From: Platycnemis pennipes
Taxonomy: Eukaryota > Arthropoda > Insecta > Odonata > Platycnemididae
Direction of reading: 5' to 3'
Assembly (NCBI GenBank): GCA_933228895.1
Contig: OW121853.1
Span: 78,414,645-78,478,644 of the forward strand
DNA length: 64,000 bases
The notes under the pieces were generated by a model that saw nothing but the letters and a program-made list of their open reading frames with translations, was not told where the DNA came from and made no database searches. The translations under genes were made by a program, and so were the position numbers. Within the stretch, counting starts at the first letter, position 1. Every line of letters starts with the position of its first letter. This document shows positions 32,800 through 44,276 of the stretch, one piece after another.

Positions 32800-33430
32800 A
32801 GCGCCCCCTGACCGAAACGGAAGTACATACATGAGTAATCTCCCGGCGAAGAAATCCCTATCGTCTTTCTCTTCCTCTCCGAAACCCAACAAGACGTCGA
32901 CAAAAAGAGAAGAGAACGAAGAAGGGACTGATGAGGATGGGGGAGAGCCCACAGAAATAAATAGTCTTGCATAGGAGCGAGGAGAGGGAGAAAAAAATGA
33001 TGGCATCAGAGGGGTAGATGAGACTAGGGAGATAAACAAGGCATCATACCGGGCGAGGGGGAAGTTCAACTCCGAAAACTTCTCTAACCGAGACGAGAAT
33101 AGTCTAAGGTAAGAAGCAAAGCTGTCTAAGAGTAGGCATGGAACTGGGAGATAAGGAGGCTGGGGAATTATAGCGAGGATGGAGAGTAGAAATACCAAAC
33201 AAAGAGAAGGGATATGATAATAACGATGATGATGAGACGAAAAAACTCGGGAGGGAAAAATGGGAAGGCGGGTCTAAAGGGTGTGAAGAGGGGGGAGGGA
33301 AGTGGAGAATCTGGTAGTGGGGGTGGTTCGAGGTAACTCCTTCGGGCCGGCAGGCAAGTTAAAGAGCCCGAAAGGAAAACGAGGTTCACGTGCGTGAGGG
33401 GAAATCTTACCCAGTTAAACGTGTGCACCT
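32800..33430. other. GA-rich CpG block
   Basis: Purine-rich plus strand; reverse frames (146 and 86 codons) are low-complexity Ser/Pro/Phe and are not called. Confidence 0.4.
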
Positions 33431-33654
33431 CGCCCCAACACAGTTATGTAGTCTAAAATAACTTCACCAAATACTTGGGTCGAAAAAATGCCTCAGCATA
33501 GAAAACTGGAGGAAATGAATATTGCTGGATCTAGAGATATCGAATCCCGTATAAATATACGGCGATTTTAGATGGCGTTAGCTCCAATGGAGTGAGTCGC
33601 ATCGGGTTTCCCTCAAGGAAGCATGAGATGCACACTTCTTTTCACTCTTCGCAA

Positions 33655-34018
33655 ACATCTACATCTACATAATTCCCTGCAAGCCACCATAAAGGTGTGT
33701 GGCAGGAGGGTAAACTCACACCAAAAATGCATTACATACCATACATAAATAAGGATTAGTAATAACACACTACTCTAAACTTCAATTTTTTTTAAGTTAA
33801 AAATAGCAAAGCAAGTTGCAATATCACGCTGTTAGTTTGGCTTAGCTTAAAGTTCCTATACCAACTTGCAACTACCTATGCTATCCATTGATACACTTTA
33901 TTGGATATATTTACCAATATTCATATCCCTAATTGCACGAGGAAAAAGGACATTTTGAATCGGTCAGTCCGGCAATCAATTTCTCTAATTTTGTGATTAC
34001 GGTCCAGTCTACCATAGA
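33655..34018 (-). mobile_element. CR1-like LINE fragment (version A), reverse
   Basis: It runs from ACATCTACATCTACATAATTC and the reversed hairpin through version-A 3'-UTR to the coding end (reverse peptide GRLDRNHKIREIDCRTDRFK). The rest of the RT is absent beyond 34018. Confidence 0.85.
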
Positions 34019-34039
34019 TAGATACCATGGATGACTTCA

Positions 34040-34595
34040 ATACCGGTGTTAAAAGTAAGATACATCTGTTTGCGATGAAGCAGTAGTGTTCACGGAAAGT
34101 CGTAACGATGATGATAAGCAAGCAATCGCAAATGACCTAGATATAATTATAGTGCCTAAGGTTCAGATAAAGCTCATAATATTCAAAAGCAATCTTTAAA
34201 CTCGACCAAAATAATTGTCTTGTTCACCCATTTTTCACTTAAATTCACGCATCCTACTCTCATCATTAATAAGTTTAACCAATAATTGAGTATCTTACAC
34301 TTCCATTCAGTCTTTATGAACCGACAGAAACCCTACATCTAATTCTTGTTGATGTACTCTGATAACATAAGACAGCTAACGTAGAAAAGACTACGAAATA
34401 CTTCAAGAGTCATATCTCGTTGAAGGTATATTCTGCAGAAGTAAGTGGCCGAAACTTTAAAAGCAGGTCTCCGCTTGATTATTCGCCCGGCTTATCTAAT
34501 TCTTTAGCTAACAACTTTTAATATTGCATTTCGGAATTGGATAGTTAGCCGCGTAGAGCAACTAACTTTAAAAAAAGCTAATGTGATAAGTTTTG
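34040..34595. other. No recognisable feature
   Basis: Nothing recognised. Confidence 0.4.
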
Positions 34596-34599
34596 TATT

Positions 34600-35358
34600 G
34601 TGCCAAAATTGTTAGAAGAATTACATAGGGAATCATTAAATGATCGCAGGTTGAAGTACGAGTCAATCCTCTGGAGAAATTTAAGGGGGATTATGCAAAA
34701 TGGCGTCAAAAAAATTTAGGAACATCATTACACCTTGGTAGGCTGGGATATAGAGTAAAATTACATAGATATACATTTGAAGATTCTTGACTATAATTTC
34801 TTTGCATGACCGGCCTGTAGCTGAAGCTATTTGTATAAAATGTTTGCTGAGTCAGCCCGAAAAGATAACAGTTTATCATTAGAACACGTACTGCACGCGA
34901 GGTCGCTTTATTTCCTAGGTGAATAATCTTTAATTAACCTAACGGAAACACCGGTAATGCAGTTCCAAACAAAAGGATTATTCACTAGGAGATAAAATTT
35001 CCTTGGTGCGGAATCACTCAATGCAGTAGTACTAAACACCCATGACCTTGATCTGAAGGGCAGTATGAAGACCTAGATCCAAAATGTAATTTTTTCACCG
35101 TACTATAGGAGAACACAACAGGCAGCAGAGCAAAGGGATAGGTAGGTGAAATATTGCTAAAGTAGCGTGTGGTATATGATGCATGTAGCTATTAAAAGCC
35201 ATTAATCCCTTTATTCCAATGCAGATACTACCATATAGCTGCATGTGACCCAGTTATCTAACGTTTCCGTGTTGTAGCCTAGTTTCATGTCAATAGTGCA
35301 CGTTTGGTGATCTTCACCCTCGCGGTGGCTTGCGGGGTATTGCGTAGATGTAGATGAA
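34600..35358 (+). mobile_element. CR1-like copy (version B) interrupted by about 270 bp
   Basis: 34620-34790 is decayed RT C-terminus (GGGAATCATTAAATGATCGC). The coding end resumes at about 35062 (ATCCAAAATGTAATTTTTTC) and continues through the version-B 3'-UTR to GCGGGGTATTGCGTAGATG at 35332. Foreign-looking DNA between them contains an imperfect inverted repeat (34907-34931 and 34973-34998). Confidence 0.65.
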
Positions 35359-35469
35359 TGCAACAGCAACAAAAGGTAACGACATTAATTGTTCCTTCAG
35401 CATGAACCTCGTTCACGATGCGTGTAGCTCACCCTCATTGGACGAACGAAAAGTCGGCAGCAGTGGGGA

Positions 35470-36030
35470 ATCAAAGCTCCAAAGTTTCGCCCCTCGAAAA
35501 TGACTCCCTCGGCCAGCTTGCGGCAGAGAGGCACACCCCCGTTCTCAATTTCGCCCGTAAAAGCTAAACTCGGTTGTCCCTCCTTACACCTAGGAACAGC
35601 TCCTCATTTCCCCACCTTCGCTTTTCCTCACGGATTGGAATTCCGGGCGGGAGGCGAGGGCAGAGGAGAGAGGGAAGAGAAGAGAGTGAGAATTGTTGAG
35701 GACGAGGGGTTCGAGAGGCGAGGATAGGGGAGGGAAAACTGGAATGCCCCCGTAAGAGAGCGGGCGAGGGATTTCGTGGAAAGAGGAGGGGTTGGAAAGG
35801 GACTGGAATGGAGGCAGGAAGGATACGAGCAGAGGGAATGGGGAGAGGGAAAGGGGGGTTAAATGGGTAAGGGATGTTGAGGGGAAGGGGGGAGGGACTT
35901 TGGCCGGTGGGAACGCGAGAGATCGGAGATCCTGAGTTCCGAGAGAGAATAGGTGCGAAGCCGAGGAGTCAGGAGATACAATTCCCACCCAACCAACACC
36001 TCGGGAGCTTGAGTACTAAGACAATGTTCA
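35470..36030. other. GA-rich CpG block
   Basis: Strong purine bias on the plus strand in 35640-35940; a 132-codon reverse frame is low-complexity Ser/Pro/Leu and is not called. Confidence 0.4.
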
Positions 36031-36167
36031 AGTCGACGGCGAAGCTCTTGACTTCAAAAAGAGGAAATATTATAAACTATATAACATTCTTGTAGTCACT
36101 TCCTTTTTCTCAACTAATATACTTTTGATATCGCATACTTGGTGTACGTTAAAACATATTTTTTTTA

Positions 36168-36346
36168 TGAAGCAAAGTAAATTTGTTAAATAATAATCGC
36201 GGATCAAATTAAAATAAATGTTTTGTTTTTCCATGGTTGTCATGGGGGAAAAATAGTTTGTTGATAACGAGGATTCGGGGCATAACGATATTGAACACGA
36301 AAGAGAATGGTTGTATCATTGATTTGAATAAAAACTTAATCCAACA
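36168..36346 (+). repeat. 5' LTR
   Basis: Starts TGAAGCAAAG, ends CCAACA (TG...CA boundaries). Same length and sequence as 40343-40521. A GAATAAAA element near the 3' side could serve as a polyadenylation signal. Confidence 0.95.
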
Positions 36347-36349
36347 ATT

Positions 36350-36361
36350 TGGTAGCAGAGC
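36350..36361 (+). other. Primer-binding site (initiator Met tRNA)
   Basis: TGGTAGCAGAGC, three bases after the LTR, is complementary to the 3' end of insect initiator methionine tRNA, including CCA. The gag frame opens inside this site, showing that the normal leader is gone. Confidence 0.85.
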
Positions 36362-37429
36362 GTGGTTGCAGTTCTTAAGGCGAAAGGATTGTATCAAGAT
36401 ATCATTTTCGGTGATGAACCAGAGAAGAATGGTGCTGATGCAGCGGCTGTGGCGAAGTGGGAAGCCTGGTCAAAGAAGAACGACGAGGTCAACATGCTGA
36501 TCATTATGACACTTTCGGCGGAGCAGGCGTTAGCATGTCAAGGTATTTCCAATGCAAAAGAGTTGTGGCTTTTGTTAAAGAAACGTCATGACGGTGTTGA
36601 GAAACATAGAAAGACTCAGTTAATGATTGAATTGGCTAAATTAGAAAAATTAGAGAAAGAAAGCATTGACGGTTATTTAACTAGAGCTCAAACATTAGAG
36701 ACTCAACTTAAGGAAATGGGTAATAATATTGAAGATTATGAATTAATTATGTACGTAATCGAGGGTCTACCAAAGAGTTTCAGTGAAGTTGCAACAGCGA
36801 TTTCTTCCAATCCAACGGTGGATTTCGAATTCATGAGAGGAGCACTTTTGCGATATGAGGAGAAAAACAAGAAATCAACCAATGAAGGAGAGGTCAAGGC
36901 TTTTAAGGCGAAGGTGCAGACTAAGAAAAAATGTTTCTGTTGTGGCAAAATTGGACATTTTGCTCGTGATTGCTGGCACAAGGACAAGGAGAATTCAATT
37001 GAGACTAAAGAAAATTCAAAGGATTTTTACAAGAATAAGAGCAAATTCAAGGGAATTTTCAAAGGAGGCAAGAATCAACATGCATTTGAAGTGAGGGAGC
37101 ATCACAAGATAAATGCAGAAAATGGAGTCACTTGGATGCTTGATTCGGCGTGCACATCTCACATGACTCATCAAGAGGAGTTATTGATTAATAAGAGGAA
37201 AGACAATGTGGAGATCGTGACGGCTGAAGCAGGCAGAAAGATTCACGCTGAATTTCGAGGAGAAATTGAAGGAACCAGCTATCTTGACGATGGTGAGGTA
37301 GCATTAACTATAAAAGACGTACTTTATGTTCCAGATTTAAACAGCAACTTGATGTCAGTTCCAAGTCTGGTCAAGATGGGCAAGAAAATAGTTATTGATG
37401 AAGATGGATTTGGAATTTATGACAAGTAA
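36356..37429 (+). pseudogene. gag-pro: copia gag and protease, N-terminally truncated
   Basis: The frame is open from 36356 without an ATG; the first in-frame ATG is at 36494. The first residues (VAVLKAKGLYQ) match the interior of copia Gag, so the usual start and the segment before AVLKAKGL are lost. Then comes the Gag core (LWLLLKKRH, LMIELAKLEK) and a CCHC zinc knuckle (CFCCGKIGHFARDC, residues 191-204 counted from 36362) for RNA binding. The aspartic protease signature LDSACTSHMT (D at about 261) follows, with the second G/A-rich part near VLYVPDLNSNLMSV. The frame ends at TAA 37427-37429, but homology carries on in the same frame, so this is an internal nonsense change. Confidence 0.85.
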
Positions 37430-39448
37430 ACAGGAGAATTAGTTGCACAGGGGATCTTTGAAGCAGATGCTTTTATGTTTCGAATGAGCACGGACAGCGA
37501 TGAACGAGAGCTGAAGAAAGAAGTTTGCTTTAGCACAAGCGAAATAAATAGTAATTTATGGCACCAGAGGCTTGGTCACATTAACAATAATTATCTTTCT
37601 AGATTGGCGAAAGAGAATCTTGTCAGAGGACTCGAAAATGTGTCGATCAAGGACGACAACTGCGAGGATTGCATTCAAGGGAAACTGACGAGAGCACCAT
37701 TCGAAGAAGTCGAAATCGAAGGTGCACAGCAGATCTTGGAAAGACTGCACGCGGATTTGTGTGGTCCAATGCAACAAGAATCAATTGGAGGGAGTAGGTA
37801 CATGCTGACTATTGTGGACGAGTACAGCAGAAGATATTTCGTCGATTTTTTGAAGAGTAAAAGTGAAACTGCCGATAAACTGATCGAGTTTATTGAGAGA
37901 AAAGAGAACGAGACAGGACAAAAGGTCAAGAATTTTCGCTCAGACAATGGTACGGAATTTACCAACGACACATTGCAAGAATATTTCAAGAAGAAAGGCA
38001 TCAAGCACGAGAGAACGACGATCTATTCTCCACAGAGCAACGGAATTGCTGAGAGAGCCAATCGAACGTTGGTGGAAATGGCTCGAACGTTACTCATTGC
38101 AGCTGGATTAACACTGATGTTTTGGGCAGAAGCCGTGTGGACTGCGAGCTACTTGCATGATCTTTCACCTACGAAGAAGAGGGATCAAGTTCCACTTGAG
38201 ATTTGGAAAAACAAGAAACCATCGGTCAGACATCTCAGAGTTTTTGGCTGCAAGGTCTTCTACAGAAATGAAGATGTTCAAAAAAAGAAGCTTGACGTGA
38301 GATCAAAGGAAGCTGTGTTCGTGGGATACTCGAAGAACAGGAGAGCCTACCGAGTATTTGACTTGAGTGACAGGAAGATTCACGAGAGTCGAGACGTAAA
38401 GTTCATTGAAGAAAAAATGGGTTTTCAGAAGAAGGAAGAAGACGTTGGTTATGACGAGACTAACTACGTTTTTATCCCAATTGAGAGGCAAGAGAATCGA
38501 GACGAACGACACGAGGAAGAAAACAATTCAGGAATTATCCATGACGTTGTTGAAGATTTTCAAGGACAATTCGACAGTGATGATGATTCATCTCATAAAA
38601 ATCCGTTGGTAATTGTTCAAGCTGGAGAGAGAAGGAGAGGGAGAAAAAAAGGTGACACGAACGATGTCCTGAAACAGAGACACCAAGAAGAATTAAAAGG
38701 AATAGAAGATGAATTAAGACAACAAGGAGTAAGAAGGTCAACGAGAGAGAAGAAGGAGCCCGATTGCATTGTCAATATGGTGCAAGAAATCAATCCAAGG
38801 AACTACAAAGAAGCAATCGAGTCCAAGGATAAGATCAAATGGATTGAAGCAATGAACAAGGAATTGAAAAATATGAAAAATTATCAGACTTGGGAAATTG
38901 TTAACAAGCCAAAAGAGGTAAAATTAATTCAAAGCAAATGGGTTTTCAAGAAAAAGGGAACCAAAGATGCAGAAGTATACAAGGCAAGACTGGTAGCTGA
39001 TGGTTCACGACAGCGAATGGGAGTGGATTACGAAAGCTCTTACAGTCCAGTGATGAAGCAAGAGTCATTGAAGACACTGTTGGCAATTGCAGCGAAGAAA
39101 AATTACAAAGTGGAGTTCATTGACGTCGAAGCAGCGTACTTGAACGCAGAATTGGACAGGCATGTGTACATGAATCCACCAAAAGGAGTAAACATTGAAG
39201 AAGGGAAGATATTTAGACTAAAGAAGAGTTTATATGGACTTCCAGAAGCAGGAAGATGTTGGTTTAAGAAATTATCTGGAATTTTGAAGGAATTGGGATT
39301 GAAACCATGTAAAGCAGATCCATGTGTATTTGTCGAAGAGTCAAAGAAGGGATTTTTGGCAATTGGATGCTACGTGGATGACTGTATAATTGTTGGTGAC
39401 AGTCAAAAGAAGATTGATCAACTGGTGGAAAAACTGAAAAACAATTGA
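37430..39448 (+). pseudogene. pol: copia integrase and reverse transcriptase
   Basis: Same frame as gag; the first ATG after the stop is at 37475 (residue 1 below). An HHCC zinc-binding region: H30, H35, C63, C66 (WHQRLGH, CEDC). Integrase catalytic triad D94, D157, E193 (HADLCGP, SDNGTEF, NGIAERANRT) with D-35-E spacing. The RT region starts near 455 (WIEAMNKELKNM), with D550 in FIDVEAAYLN and the YVDD box at 633-636. LYGLPEAGR replaces the more common LYGLKQAGR. The frame ends prematurely at 39448 because one base appears lost in a short T-run. Confidence 0.9.
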
Positions 39449-40317
39449 AGATTAAGGTGTCAAAGGAGGATGAAGTGAAGTTCCTAGGAATAAAAATCAA
39501 AGAAGAAAAAGAAGGATTTATCATGGAACAATCAAGCTACATCGAAGAAGTTATTGAGAGATTCGGAATGGAGAATTGCAATGGAGTGAAGACACCAGCA
39601 GCAAGTGGAGTCAAACTTGACGATTACGAAGATTCGGAGAAAGCAAACAAGGATTTGTACCAAGAAATACTTGGATGTATTGGATATTTGGTGAGAGGGA
39701 CGAGGCCGGACTTGGCATACACCTACAGCAAACTATCGCAGTACTCAAAAGATCCAAGGATGATTCATTACGAGGCGTTGAAGAGAGTTTTGAGATATTT
39801 GAAGGGGACCAAAGGGTATCGTTTGAAGATTGGCAGAGAAGTTGGAAGACTGGAGATTAGTTCAGATGCCAGTTGGTGTACCACTTTGGATTCGAAATCA
39901 TTTGGCGGATATTCAGTGAAGATTGGAGACGCATTGATCAGTTGGAGAAGCGGAAAGCAGAAGATGGTAGCTTTATCAACTATGGAATCGGAGTTGGCGG
40001 CATTATGTGATGGAGTTTGTGAGGGCATCTGGTTGACAGAGTTGTTAGAAGAGCTGGGACAATTTGAAGTTGTTGAACGACCAATAAAAGTTCGAACTGA
40101 CAGTCAATCAGCATTGAATTGGAATAACAATGAGAAGATCAACAAAGAAAACAAGCACATCAGAAGAATGTATCATTTTGTCAAGGATGAAATCAAAAAT
40201 GGTGAGGTGGTTCTTCATCACGTGGGTTCAGCAGACTTGGAAACTGATGTTTTGACCAAGGACGTCAGCGAAGCATTAATGAAGAAGCACATTCCAAACT
40301 TGAGTTTAATTATTTAA
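39445..40317 (+). pseudogene. pol: copia reverse transcriptase thumb and RNase H
   Basis: It continues the polyprotein in a different frame (shift at about 39441-39446). It contains VKFLGIKI, the YLVRGTRPDLAY segment and copia-type RNase H with candidate catalytic D141, E181, D219 and D268 (SDASW, MESELAAL, TDSQSAL, LETDVLTKD). It ends at TAA 40315-40317, 25 nt before the 3' LTR. All four acidic residues are present, so the inactivation is due to frame breaks rather than active-site loss. Confidence 0.9.
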
Positions 40318-40330
40318 AATTTGTCACGCG

Positions 40331-40342
40331 AAAGGAGGAATT
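40331..40342 (+). other. Polypurine tract
   Basis: AAAGGAGGAA directly before the 3' LTR, the plus-strand primer site. Confidence 0.8.
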
Positions 40343-40521
40343 TGAAGCAAAGTAAATTTGTTAAATAATAATCGCGGATCAAATTAAAATAAATGTTTTG
40401 TTTTTCCATGGTTGTCATGGGGGAAAAATAGTTTGTTGATAACGAGGATTCGGGGCATAACGATATTGAACACGAAAGAGAATGGTTGTATCATTGATTT
40501 GAATAAAAACTTAATCCAACA
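40343..40521 (+). repeat. 3' LTR
   Basis: Identical to 36168-36346; followed by the target duplication TTTTA. Confidence 0.95.
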
Positions 40522-40644
40522 TTTTATATTTATGCTAAAATAAAAATCGGTTAGCGTAACGAAACAAGAATGCCTACATGAGACATCGTAAATAAACAAC
40601 AGAGAAGAAAGAATTATTGTCAGGAGAAATTTTTTTGCTTTTCA

Positions 40645-41190
40645 TCGACATCTACATAATACCCTGCAAGCCACCATAAGGGTGAGTGGCAGGAGGTGAA
40701 TTCTCACCAAACATGCAGTACATATCATGCATAAAAAAGGATTAGTAATAATATGCTAGTCTAACTTCACTATTTAAAATAGATAAAAATAGCAAAGCAT
40801 GCATGCAATATGATCCTGTTAGTTGGGTTAGATAAAGTCCTTGTACCAACATGAAACTACCTATACTATCCATTGATACACTCGTATGGGATATACGAGT
40901 ATTTACTGCTTTTCATATCCCTAATTGTACGAGGAAAGAAGTAGATTCTGAATCTGTCCGTTCGGCAATCAATTTCTCTAATTTTGTGATTATGGTCCAT
41001 TACCTACCATTATAAGTTGGAGTTCGCAAAATATTTTTAACGTAATCAGTGAAAATATTATCTTGGAATTTATTTAAGAGATTAAGTCTGAATTTCAAAC
41101 TACGATCTGACAATGATTCCCATTTTAATTCATTTAATACACCGGTTACGCAAATATAGTCATCTTACCGTACCTTTACAAAGAAACAAT
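40645..41190 (-). mobile_element. CR1-like LINE fragment (version A), reverse
   Basis: Reversed tail and hairpin (ACATCTACATAATACCCTGC), version-A 3'-UTR, then a decayed RT end (reverse RFKxxF, ILRTP region) to about 41190. Confidence 0.85.
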
Positions 41191-41299
41191 CTTGATATAA
41201 TAAGCTGTGTAAAAGGTGCATTTAATACTACTACTAATGTGTAGAAGGTTTATTAAATACCCATACATGGTGGGCAAATACAGATAAAAATATTTAGAT

Positions 41300-41490
41300 G
41301 AGTGCCATTATAACAAAAAATACCTTTATTACTATACAGATACTAACCATCAAGCTGCATGCGCTCATGTTATATAACATGTTTCCATGTAGTAGCCGAG
41401 GTGCATGTCAATAGTGCATGTTTGGTGATATTCACCTCCTGCCACACACTCTCGCGGTGATTTTCAGGGTACTGCGTACATTTAGACTAC
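41300..41490 (+). mobile_element. CR1-like 3' end (version B)
   Basis: TACTATACAGATACTAACC, TAGTGCATGTTTGGTGA, hairpin and GTACTGCGTACATT. It lies opposite the version-A copy at 40645. Confidence 0.75.
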
Positions 41491-41499
41491 TATCCGCCC

Positions 41500-41780
41500 A
41501 TCCAAAATAGTGAAGAGTTCAGTTGAGAGAGTAAAGTTGAAAATAGAGAGTTAAGTGAAGATTTCAGTACGTGGCTTTATTTGGAGATGAAATTTACCCT
41601 TATAGCATAGCGAATTAATTTGAATAAAATGCTTAAGGAAATATCAGGGTTAATACCAACTTTCCGTTGTCAATTTCACTGACTTTCCCCTGATTTCCAG
41701 TCCAATTTTTTTAAATTTCCCTGGCCTTATATCAATGGCAAAGCAGTCGTATGTAAGAATTCTATGGAGAAATGCAGCAA
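41500..41780. other. No recognisable feature
   Basis: Nothing recognised between the two LINE copies. Confidence 0.4.
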
Positions 41781-41784
41781 GGTA

Positions 41785-42552
41785 TCTACATCTACATAAT
41801 ACCCTGCAAGCCACCATAAAGGTGTGAGGCAGGGGGTGATTTCTCACCAAACATGCACTACATATCATGCATAAAAAAGGAATAGTATTTATATACTGTT
41901 CTAAACTACACTATTTAAAAAAGATAAAAATAGCAGAGCAAACGGAAAAACATGCTGTTAGTTGGGTTAGCTTCAAGTCTTTATACCAACATGCAGCCAC
42001 CAATGTTATCCATTGCTATACTCGTACTGGATATATTTACCGTTATTCATATCCCTAATTGTACGAGGAAAAAAGGACATTATGAATCTGTCAGTTCGGC
42101 AATCAATTTCTCTAATTTTGTGATTATGGTCCAGTCTACCATGTAAGTTGGGGTTCGCAAAATATTTTTAACATCATCACTGAAAATATGGTCTTGGAAT
42201 TTGTTTGAGAGATTAAGTTTAAATTTCATTCTGCGATATGACAATGATTCCCAATTTAATTCATTTAATAGACTAGTTACGCTAATGAGGTTATCGTACC
42301 GTCCCTTTACAAATCTTGCCGATCTTCGCTGCACACGTTCAAGTTCATTATTTAGACCGATTTCGTAGGGATCCCATACATTGGCAGCATATTCCAAATG
42401 AGGTCTTACAAGGGAAAAGTAGCTGATTTCTCGTACACGATCGTCACATTTACCCAGTACCTACTCTTTTGAAGAATCCCAGTTAGCGATTCGCTTGACC
42501 CATTATTTCACGTGTGTGTTTACCCCAGGAAAGATCATGCGTCAGTCTTTTT
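41785..42552 (-). mobile_element. CR1-like LINE fragment (version A), reverse
   Basis: Reversed tail, hairpin and 3'-UTR, then RT C-terminus. Homology to 46674-47515 stops at 42552 within GTCAGTCTTTTTCCAAG, where a perfect hairpin begins. Confidence 0.9.
42080..42397 (-). pseudogene. CR1-like reverse transcriptase C-terminal fragment
   Basis: It reads MEYAANVWDPYEIGLNNELE, RVQRRSARFVKGRYDN, SVTSLLNELNWESL and ILRTPTYMVDW. A one-base change near the last segment shifts the frame compared with 46903-47508. Confidence 0.85.
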
Positions 42553-42594
42553 CCAAGCTATAAATAATATTGTGAAATATTATTTATAGCTTGG
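42553..42594. repeat. Perfect 19-bp hairpin at a LINE breakpoint
   Basis: CCAAGCTATAAATAATATT, loop GTGA, then the exact reverse complement. The first bases of the left arm still belong to the LINE. Confidence 0.95.
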
Positions 42595-42759
42595 TATATT
42601 GTGAAATAAAATTTATTTATTCCAGGAAAGTAACATATTCCAGTCAAAATTAAAAAACAAAAAAAACGAACGAGCAGACCAAGCAGCCAGATCCCGAGAG
42701 AGCCGCCAAGTCGGCTCTACCCCGTGCTAGGCCTGGGCGATATTGATAATTCAATATCG

Positions 42760-43100
42760 GGATACGATAATTTTAGCATATCGTAAGGTGGCGATAACGA
42801 TAAATTACATCGTGACGATAAATATCGATAAATTATCGCCACGATAATTTATCGGGGCACGATAATTTATCGGGGCACGATAAATTATCGGGGCACGATA
42901 TTTTATCGGGGCACGATAAATTATCGGGGCACGATATTTTATCGGGGCACGATAAGATATCGGGGCACGATAAGATATCGGGGCACGATAAATATCGCAA
43001 TAAAATATCATGATATCGCGTCCCGATAAAATATCACGATAAAAGATTGTGATATGGCGCTCGTTCAAATATCGCGTAATCGCGCCCGATAAACTATCGT
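42760..43100 (+). repeat. Tandem satellite in the left arm (about 18-bp unit)
   Basis: Units of the type CGATAAATTATCGGGGCA recur with small changes (AATT, AAGA or ATTT centres). Each unit is itself partly palindromic around TATCG. Confidence 0.9.
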
Positions 43101-43468
43101 GATATTGCGCTGGTTAATCGTGTCGGAAAAAGCCGTTGGGTTGGCCTTCGCTTCAGCTGGAGCAAGTACGTTTGAAAACTTACTATTCTACTATCTGCTA
43201 ATTCAAATTCTCAACAGTTCTCTCTCACTCTCTCTTTCAATTTAAGCGGTCTGATAATTTATGGGTGACGTCATGCTCTAATTTTGGAAGGAACTGTAAA
43301 CAGCTGTTTGTAAATTAGTGTATGTATTGTCCGTTCATCTAAAGATATCGAATCAAACTATTCGGCTTGCTAGAATAATGTGATCTTACTTTAGATGATT
43401 ACCAAAAGTAACCTTCAGTAACATGCATTGTTCTGATTGCTTTACACGTAGTAATGCCCAAATATATT

Positions 43469-44276
43469 TAATCATTTTTTCGGTAAAAATTACAATCAGT
43501 CCAATTAATTTAACAGAAATTACCCTTTCACCGAGCGTCGGTGAGGTTTCACGGTTGATCAACGGTATTTACGGAATACGACGCAAACAGAACTAGTACG
43601 TGATGTCTGTCCCGTATGGCCCGAACCGACTGTGTGCGACTTGCTTCGTAGCAGCCTGACCGGAACAGGTTGGTGATCAGACTAGCCACATTACTTGTGC
43701 AGGCGAATTTTAAATGACAGAGAGACGCACAGCATCTTGATTTCGATCGAAGCTCATGCAAAAGTCGGCCGTGCCGCAGACATGCGCCCGCAAACTAAAC
43801 GCAGGCCAGCCGCACACAGGCACAATATCGATGGTGAGCCAGACTCACATGGGGTGCAGATCATCATCACATCTCACATTGATCATTTCGATTGCACACT
43901 ATCTGCGGGCGGTCGCCCACGGCAATTCAGACCTGCAGGCAGCCATACGCAGACGAAATGTATATGTTATTTCCTAAAGAGAAAGAAATTTTTTCGCGAG
44001 CTGATGAAACTAATGTATTTACCTAATTTAGTCTCAAACTGCTGACTACTACTGAAATCTTTCCCGAGAAATAAGATTTGGATTAAAAGACGTAAGGAAT
44101 GAAATTAATATTTTCATAAATCCTCCGGAAGATGGAAATGAAACAGAGGATGACTATGAGGAATTCACTTCGGAATGTAATGACCCTGATCGTCTTAATG
44201 ACCGGCAGCTGAAAGCGGGTGGTGACGTCAGCATTGGCGATGTAGATCAAATGGACAATAATATATTTAGGCATAC
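43469..44276. other. Unique interior of the fold-back element
   Basis: About 0.8 kb between the arms. The GC-richer part 43540-43970 has no recognised product; its frames (116 and 73 codons) lack known motifs. The right part encodes the piggyBac-like fragment at 44056. Confidence 0.6.

Larger units (their letters stand above)
36168..40521 (+). mobile_element. Ty1/copia LTR retrotransposon, full ends, defective
   Basis: Two 179-bp LTRs with no difference that I can see are flanked by the 5-bp target duplication TTTTA (36163-36167, 40522-40526). The domain order gag, protease, integrase, RT, RNase H is the copia order. Identical LTRs mean a recent insertion. Yet the leader and the gag N-terminus are missing, a stop interrupts the polyprotein at 37427, and one base is lacking near 39445. 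The copy could not make its own protein and was probably copied with help from an intact relative, or broke after insertion. Confidence 0.95.

Noticed and set aside
32758..33198. 146-codon reverse frame
   Set aside because: Ser/Pro/Phe-rich low complexity in a GA-rich block.
36209..36397. Reverse frame repeated at 40384-40599
   Set aside because: Both are antisense readings of the copia LTR, which explains the repetition.
42805..43068. Reverse frame encoding a repetitive YRAPI-type protein
   Set aside because: It is the translation of the 18-bp satellite in the left arm of the fold-back element; the repeat, not coding, explains the open frame.
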